The notes under the pieces were generated by a model that worked only from the letters and a program-made list of their open reading frames with translations, had not been told where the DNA came from and ran no database searches. DNA of 9,404 nucleotides from Deltaproteobacteria bacterium UBA2385 (lineage in GTDB: Bacteria > Myxococcota_A > UBA796 > UBA2385). The translations under genes and the position numbers were made by a program. The stretch's first letter is position 1. Each line of letters opens with the position of its first letter. This document shows positions 6,643 through 9,404 of this stretch, in pieces. The DNA lies in the NCBI GenBank assembly GCA_002343455.1, contig DDSR01000309.1:1-9404 (forward strand). The letters run 5' to 3'.

Positions 6643-8091
6643 CTAGAAGAGGCGCTTTCTCTGCGACGACGGAAGAATGCCCATCTGCTCTCGGTACTTT
6701 GCCACAGTCCGGCGGGCAATGACCACCCCTTGCCGTTCGAGCAGCTCGACCAGCGCGCTGTCCGAGACCGGCTTCTTGGGGTCTTCCTCGGACAGGAGCT
6801 TGCGGAGCTTCTCCTTGACTGCTTCGCCCGCGAAGTCATCCCCTTGGTTGTTCTGGATGCGCGCGTTGAAGAAGTACTTGAGCTCGAAGATCCCGTGGGG
6901 GCACTGCACATACTTGTTGCTAGTAACCCGGCTCACGGTGGATTCGTGCACCCCGATCTCGTCGGCGATGTCGCGAAGGACCATCGGCTTGAGGTACTCG
7001 GGCCCCCGGTCGAAGAAGTCGTGCTGGCGCTCCAGGATGCAGGCCATGACCTTGTGAATCGTCCGCTGGCGCTTGAAGATGCTCTTGATCAAGAAGTCCG
7101 CCGAGTCCAGCCGCTCGCGGATGTAGTGCTTGTCGTCCTTGGTGGAGGCCTTGTCCCGCAGGACCTCCTGGTAGTAGCGGCTGACCCGCAGGCGGGGCAG
7201 GCCGTCCTCGTTCTGCACGATCTGCCACTCCCCGCCCAGCTTCACGACCTGGATGTCGGGCGTGATGTACTGGTTGGCCGGCTCGGAGTAGGCGCGCCCG
7301 GGCCAGGGCTCCAGCTCGCGGATCATCCGGTGGTACTCGACGACATCCTCGACCTCGAGCTCCATCGCGCGCGCGATCGCCGCGTAGCTGCGGGTCTCGA
7401 TGTCGCGCAGGTGCTCGGTCAGCAGCCGGACGATGAAGGGGTCCTCGGGCCACATCGCCTTGGCCTGCAGGACCAGGGTCTCGGTCAGGTCGGCCGCGGC
7501 GCAGCCCACGGGATCGAAGGCCTGCACGATCTCCAGCGCCCCGGCGATGTCCTCGGGGTCCAGATCCATCCCGGCGAAGAGCTGGTCCAGCGGCTCGAGC
7601 AGGTAGCCGCGGTGGTCGAGGTTGTGGATGATGATCCGAGCGGCCATCTGCTCGCCCTCGGTGCAGGAGCACATCGAGAGCTGCCAGCGCAGGTGCTCGG
7701 CGAGGCTCTCGTTGGTCGAGAGGGTCGTCTCGATCGGCGGCATGTCGTCGAAGCGGCTGGGGCCGGTCGAGCCCTGGTTGAAGGCGCTGCTGTCCTGGTG
7801 CTCGAGGTAGCGGTCCCAGTCGATGCTGTTGTCCGAGGCGCCGTTGTTCTGCTCGGCCGTGTCGCGCTGCTCGCTGCGGGCGCCCTCGTGAAGGGCGTAC
7901 TCCGCGTCGGAGACCCCCTCGTTCTGGGTGCCGGGGATCTCCTCCAGGGTGGGGTTCTCCATCATCTCGGCCTGGACGGCCTCGACCAGCTCCATGTGGT
8001 TGAGCTGCAGCAGCTTGATCGCCTGCTGAAGCTGCTGCGTCAGGACGAGGTTCTGGCTGAGCTTCTGCTGCTGGCGGAGGTCGAGGGCCAT
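6643..8091 (-). CDS. rpoN: RNA polymerase sigma-54 factor
   Basis: A 482-aa alternative sigma factor that directs RNA polymerase to -24/-12 promoters and needs AAA+ activators for open-complex formation. Region I is the Gln/Leu-rich N-terminus (about 1-50, with LSQNLVLTQQLQQAIKLLQL) contacted by activators. An acidic, Asn/Ser/Asp-rich region II follows (about 55-115), then the core-binding domain (about 120-300). The helix-turn-helix IADEIGVHESTVSRVTSNKY lies in about 375-394. The invariant RpoN box ARRTVAKYRE is at 459-468, near the C-terminus. All domains are present and the length is normal. AGGAG at 8101-8105, 9 nt from the ATG, supports the start. It is 112 nt downstream of lptB and 41 nt upstream of hpf. 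A sigma-54-type promoter at 8134-8149 suggests autoregulation. Confidence 0.98.
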   Translation of the reverse strand: MALDLRQQQKLSQNLVLTQQLQQAIKLLQLNHMELVEAVQAEMMENPTLEEIPGTQNEGVSDAEYALHEGARSEQRDTAEQNNGASDNSIDWDRYLEHQDSSAFNQGSTGPSRFDDMPPIETTLSTNESLAEHLRWQLSMCSCTEGEQMAARIIIHNLDHRGYLLEPLDQLFAGMDLDPEDIAGALEIVQAFDPVGCAAADLTETLVLQAKAMWPEDPFIVRLLTEHLRDIETRSYAAIARAMELEVEDVVEYHRMIRELEPWPGRAYSEPANQYITPDIQVVKLGGEWQIVQNEDGLPRLRVSRYYQEVLRDKASTKDDKHYIRERLDSADFLIKSIFKRQRTIHKVMACILERQHDFFDRGPEYLKPMVLRDIADEIGVHESTVSRVTSNKYVQCPHGIFELKYFFNARIQNNQGDDFAGEAVKEKLRKLLSEEDPKKPVSDSALVELLERQGVVIARRTVAKYREQMGILPSSQRKRLF

Positions 8092-8100
8092 TCGGCGAGG

Positions 8101-8105
8101 CTCCT
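8101..8105 (-). promoter_or_regulatory. Ribosome binding site of rpoN
   Basis: AGGAG on the minus strand, 9 nt before the ATG at 8091-8089. It falls within the short leader predicted from the sigma-54-type promoter upstream. Confidence 0.75.
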
Positions 8106-8133
8106 GTCCGGGCCTTCCAGCCCGAGTTCCTAA

Positions 8134-8149
8134 TGCACCATTCGTGCCA
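8134..8149 (-). promoter_or_regulatory. Putative sigma-54 (-24/-12) promoter of rpoN–hpf–hprK
   Basis: On the minus strand the sequence reads TGGCACGAATGGTGCA. Against the consensus TGGCACG-N4-TTGCA it matches the entire -24 element and all of the -12 element except the first T, which is G; the GG-to-GC spacing is exact. The predicted +1 is near 8123, giving a leader of about 32 nt that contains the rpoN AGGAG. It is the best such match I found, and it lies between genes. The core GCAC-GAATG-GTGC is also a small inverted repeat, so a repressor operator is the main alternative. A role in positive or negative autoregulation is inference. Confidence 0.55.
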
Positions 8150-8203
8150 GCATATCAGGGCGGCACCTCCGAGGGGGGCACGGGGCCTCGGCCGGGCCGG
8201 GGC

Positions 8204-8965
8204 TCAGCCCTGCGGGTCCAGGCGAAAGTGGGCCCCCAGGAACCGGGCGCGCACATGGGCGTCGGCGGCGACCTGCTCGGGGCGCCCCTCGGCGATGACG
8301 ACCCCACCGTCGAGGATCACGGCCCGATCGCAGATCCCAAGGGTCTCTCGGACGGCGTGGTCGGTGATCAGCAGGCCGATCCCCGACGCCGCGAGCTCCC
8401 GGATGAGCGCCTGCAGGGCGGCGACGGCGACGGGATCGACGCCGGCGAAGGGCTCGTCGAGCAGCAGCACCCGTGGCGCGGCGGCCAGCGCGCGGGTGAT
8501 CTCCAGGCGGCGGCGCTCGCCCCCCGAGAGGCTGCCGGCGGTCGAGCCGGCCAGGTGCGCGAGGCCCGCCCGCTCCAGGGCGGGGTCGGCCTCGTCCGCC
8601 GAAGCACCGCGGGCCCTCAAGGCGGCGGCGACGTTCTCGCGCACGCTGAGCGCCCGGAAGACCGTCGGCTCCTGGGCGAGGTAGCCCAGGCCGGCGCGCA
8701 CCCGCCTCCAGAGCGGCTCGCGGGCGAGGTCGCGGCCGTCGAGCAGCACCGCCCCCGCGTCCGGGCGATCCAGGCCGGCGATCATCCGGAAGCAGGTCGT
8801 CTTGCCCGCCCCGTTCGGCCCGAGGAGCCCGACCACCTCGCCGGGAGCGACCGAGAGGCTGACCCCATCGACGACCCGACGGCCGCCCAGCGTCCGCTGG
8901 AGCCCGACTGCCTGGAGCCCGAGCGCGGGAAGCCCACCTGCTCGACTTCTGGTGGGGTCGCTCAC
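8204..8965 (-). CDS. lptB: Lipopolysaccharide export ABC transporter ATPase
   Basis: A 253-aa cytoplasmic ATPase that powers LptB2FG extraction of LPS from the inner membrane onto the LptC/LptA bridge. Motifs in order: Walker A GPNGAGKT (49-56), Q-loop Gln98 in YLAQEPTVF, the signature LSGGE (146-150), Walker B VLLLDE (166-171) and H-loop His203 in ITDHAVRETL. LDEPFAGVDPVAV together with TDHAVRETL is characteristic of LptB rather than of amino-acid transporter ATPases. Ala97 stands where LptB often has Pro (YLPQE). It starts with GTG at 8965-8963, overlapping the upstream lptA-like stop by 4 bp (GTGA); no strong Shine-Dalgarno is visible, so coupled translation is likely. Its extra N-terminal residues, about 14, carry no recognisable motif. 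Position before rpoN is the standard arrangement. Confidence 0.96.
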   Translation of the reverse strand: MSDPTRSRAGGLPALGLQAVGLQRTLGGRRVVDGVSLSVAPGEVVGLLGPNGAGKTTCFRMIAGLDRPDAGAVLLDGRDLAREPLWRRVRAGLGYLAQEPTVFRALSVRENVAAALRARGASADEADPALERAGLAHLAGSTAGSLSGGERRRLEITRALAAAPRVLLLDEPFAGVDPVAVAALQALIRELAASGIGLLITDHAVRETLGICDRAVILDGGVVIAEGRPEQVAADAHVRARFLGAHFRLDPQG

Positions 8966-9404
8966 TTGGGGCTCACGGCCTGCCCGTCCACGCGGAGGCG
9001 GCAGCCCTCGCAGCGGACCCGCTCGTCGTCCAGGTACAGGGTGATGCGCTGGCCCGAGAGCTGGTTGGGGCCGTCGCTGATCCGGGGATCCCCCGTCAGC
9101 ACGATGGAGCCATCGGCGGTGGTCAGGAGGGCCGAGTCGCTGGTGGCGGTACGCGTCCCGTGCACGACCTCGACCCGCCCCGTGGCGAGCGCGCTCTGGA
9201 CCCGCTCGCCGCTGGCGTACTGCACCTGGAGCTCGTCGCAGGTCAGGACCACCTGGGCGCGCTGAGCCCGCACGCCACCGGTGAAGCGCACCGTGCGACC
9301 GCGCAGATCCCAGCTGGAGTCGGGAGCCTCGATGGTCAGCGGAGGGCGAGCCTCGGCCGGGAGGCTCCCCCCGCCGCCTCCTACGGCACCCCCCTCCACG
9401 GTGG
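8962..9404 (-). CDS. lptA: LptA/OstA-like LPS transport protein (partial, 5' end off window)
   Basis: About 147 codons of the 3' part are visible and the frame is still open at the right edge, so the real start and any signal peptide lie outside; the GTG at 9399-9397 is unlikely to be the start. The sequence has the repeating short beta-strands of the OstA/LptA jellyroll: LTIEAPDSSWDLRGRTVRFTG, then a strand with LTCDELQVQY, ATGRVEVVHG, ATSDSALL, GSIVLTGDPRISDGPNQLSG and ITLYLDDERVRCEG. The pattern 'unneeded mass marked, then G-P-x-x-x-x-G-x-x-I' is typical of LptA, which carries LPS across the periplasm. Position directly before lptB with a 4-bp overlap supports this. Three cysteines are visible, two of them as CEGC near the C-terminus. 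An LptC–LptA fusion cannot be excluded because the N-terminus is missing. Confidence 0.8.
   Translation of the reverse strand, partial: TVEGGAVGGGGGSLPAEARPPLTIEAPDSSWDLRGRTVRFTGGVRAQRAQVVLTCDELQVQYASGERVQSALATGRVEVVHGTRTATSDSALLTTADGSIVLTGDPRISDGPNQLSGQRITLYLDDERVRCEGCRLRVDGQAVSPK

Noticed and set aside
6541..6720. Lower GC stretch (about 53-60% by hand count) at the hpf start and rpoN end
   Set aside because: It covers conserved parts of two core genes, so amino-acid constraint explains it better than foreign DNA.
6730..8133. 467-codon plus-strand open frame opposite rpoN
   Set aside because: Shadow of rpoN; Val/Leu/Gly/Asp-rich with no recognisable domain, and it opposes a fully conserved sigma-54 gene.
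8169..8191. Possible terminator after lptB: CCGAGG/CCTCGG stem with an 11-nt loop
   Set aside because: No T-run follows on the minus strand and the loop is large; in this GC context a 6-bp stem is weak evidence. It remains possible that lptB and rpoN are partly separated.
9397..9399. GTG as start of the LptA-like gene
   Set aside because: The frame stays open to the window edge and the predicted protein would lack the signal peptide an LptA protein needs, so the gene is treated as partial.

Overview
The window is GC-rich (roughly 70% by eye) and reads as a chromosomal segment of a Gram-negative bacterium of deltaproteobacterial/Myxococcota character. The evidence is lipopolysaccharide-transport genes (lptA-like, lptB), a linked rpoN–hpf–hprK group, and secreted lipoproteins with Thr/Pro/Glu/Asp-rich linkers behind the lipid-anchor cysteine. 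The taxonomic call is inference; no rRNA or marker phylogeny is available here.

Layout: bases 1-142 are a leader with several short GC hairpins and no supported gene. Bases 143-5255 hold a rightward cluster of three genes: (1) a 697-aa five-heme (CxxCH) cytochrome c lipoprotein, (2) a 470-aa three-domain multicopper oxidase lipoprotein whose start codon overlaps the cytochrome stop (ATGA), and (3) after 29 nt, a 526-aa cytoplasmic FAD enzyme of the UDP-galactopyranose-mutase/HemY-like group. Bases 5215-9404 are all leftward and read, in transcription order: lptA-like (its 5' end lies off the window), lptB (GTGA overlap), a 112-nt gap, rpoN, hpf, hprK. The two groups meet tail to tail, and the FAD gene and hprK overlap by 41 bp with no terminator between them.

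How the genes fit together: the cytochrome and the multicopper oxidase are very likely translationally coupled and both anchored outside the cytoplasm, so a shared extracytoplasmic electron-transfer reaction is plausible; donor and substrate are unknown. The leftward group is the widely conserved lptA–lptB–rpoN–hpf block, here ending in hprK, with ptsN, rapZ and ptsH not present in the visible part. The gap before rpoN contains a very good sigma-54 (-24/-12) promoter match, TGGCACGAATGGTGCA, placed so that the predicted transcript start leaves a leader of about 32 nt containing the rpoN ribosome binding site. This suggests that sigma-54 regulates its own gene together with hpf and hprK.

I see no mobile element, CRISPR array, tRNA or rRNA. 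The most unusual items are the cytochrome/multicopper-oxidase lipoprotein pair with its extremely short signal peptides, and the apparent sigma-54 site in front of rpoN.
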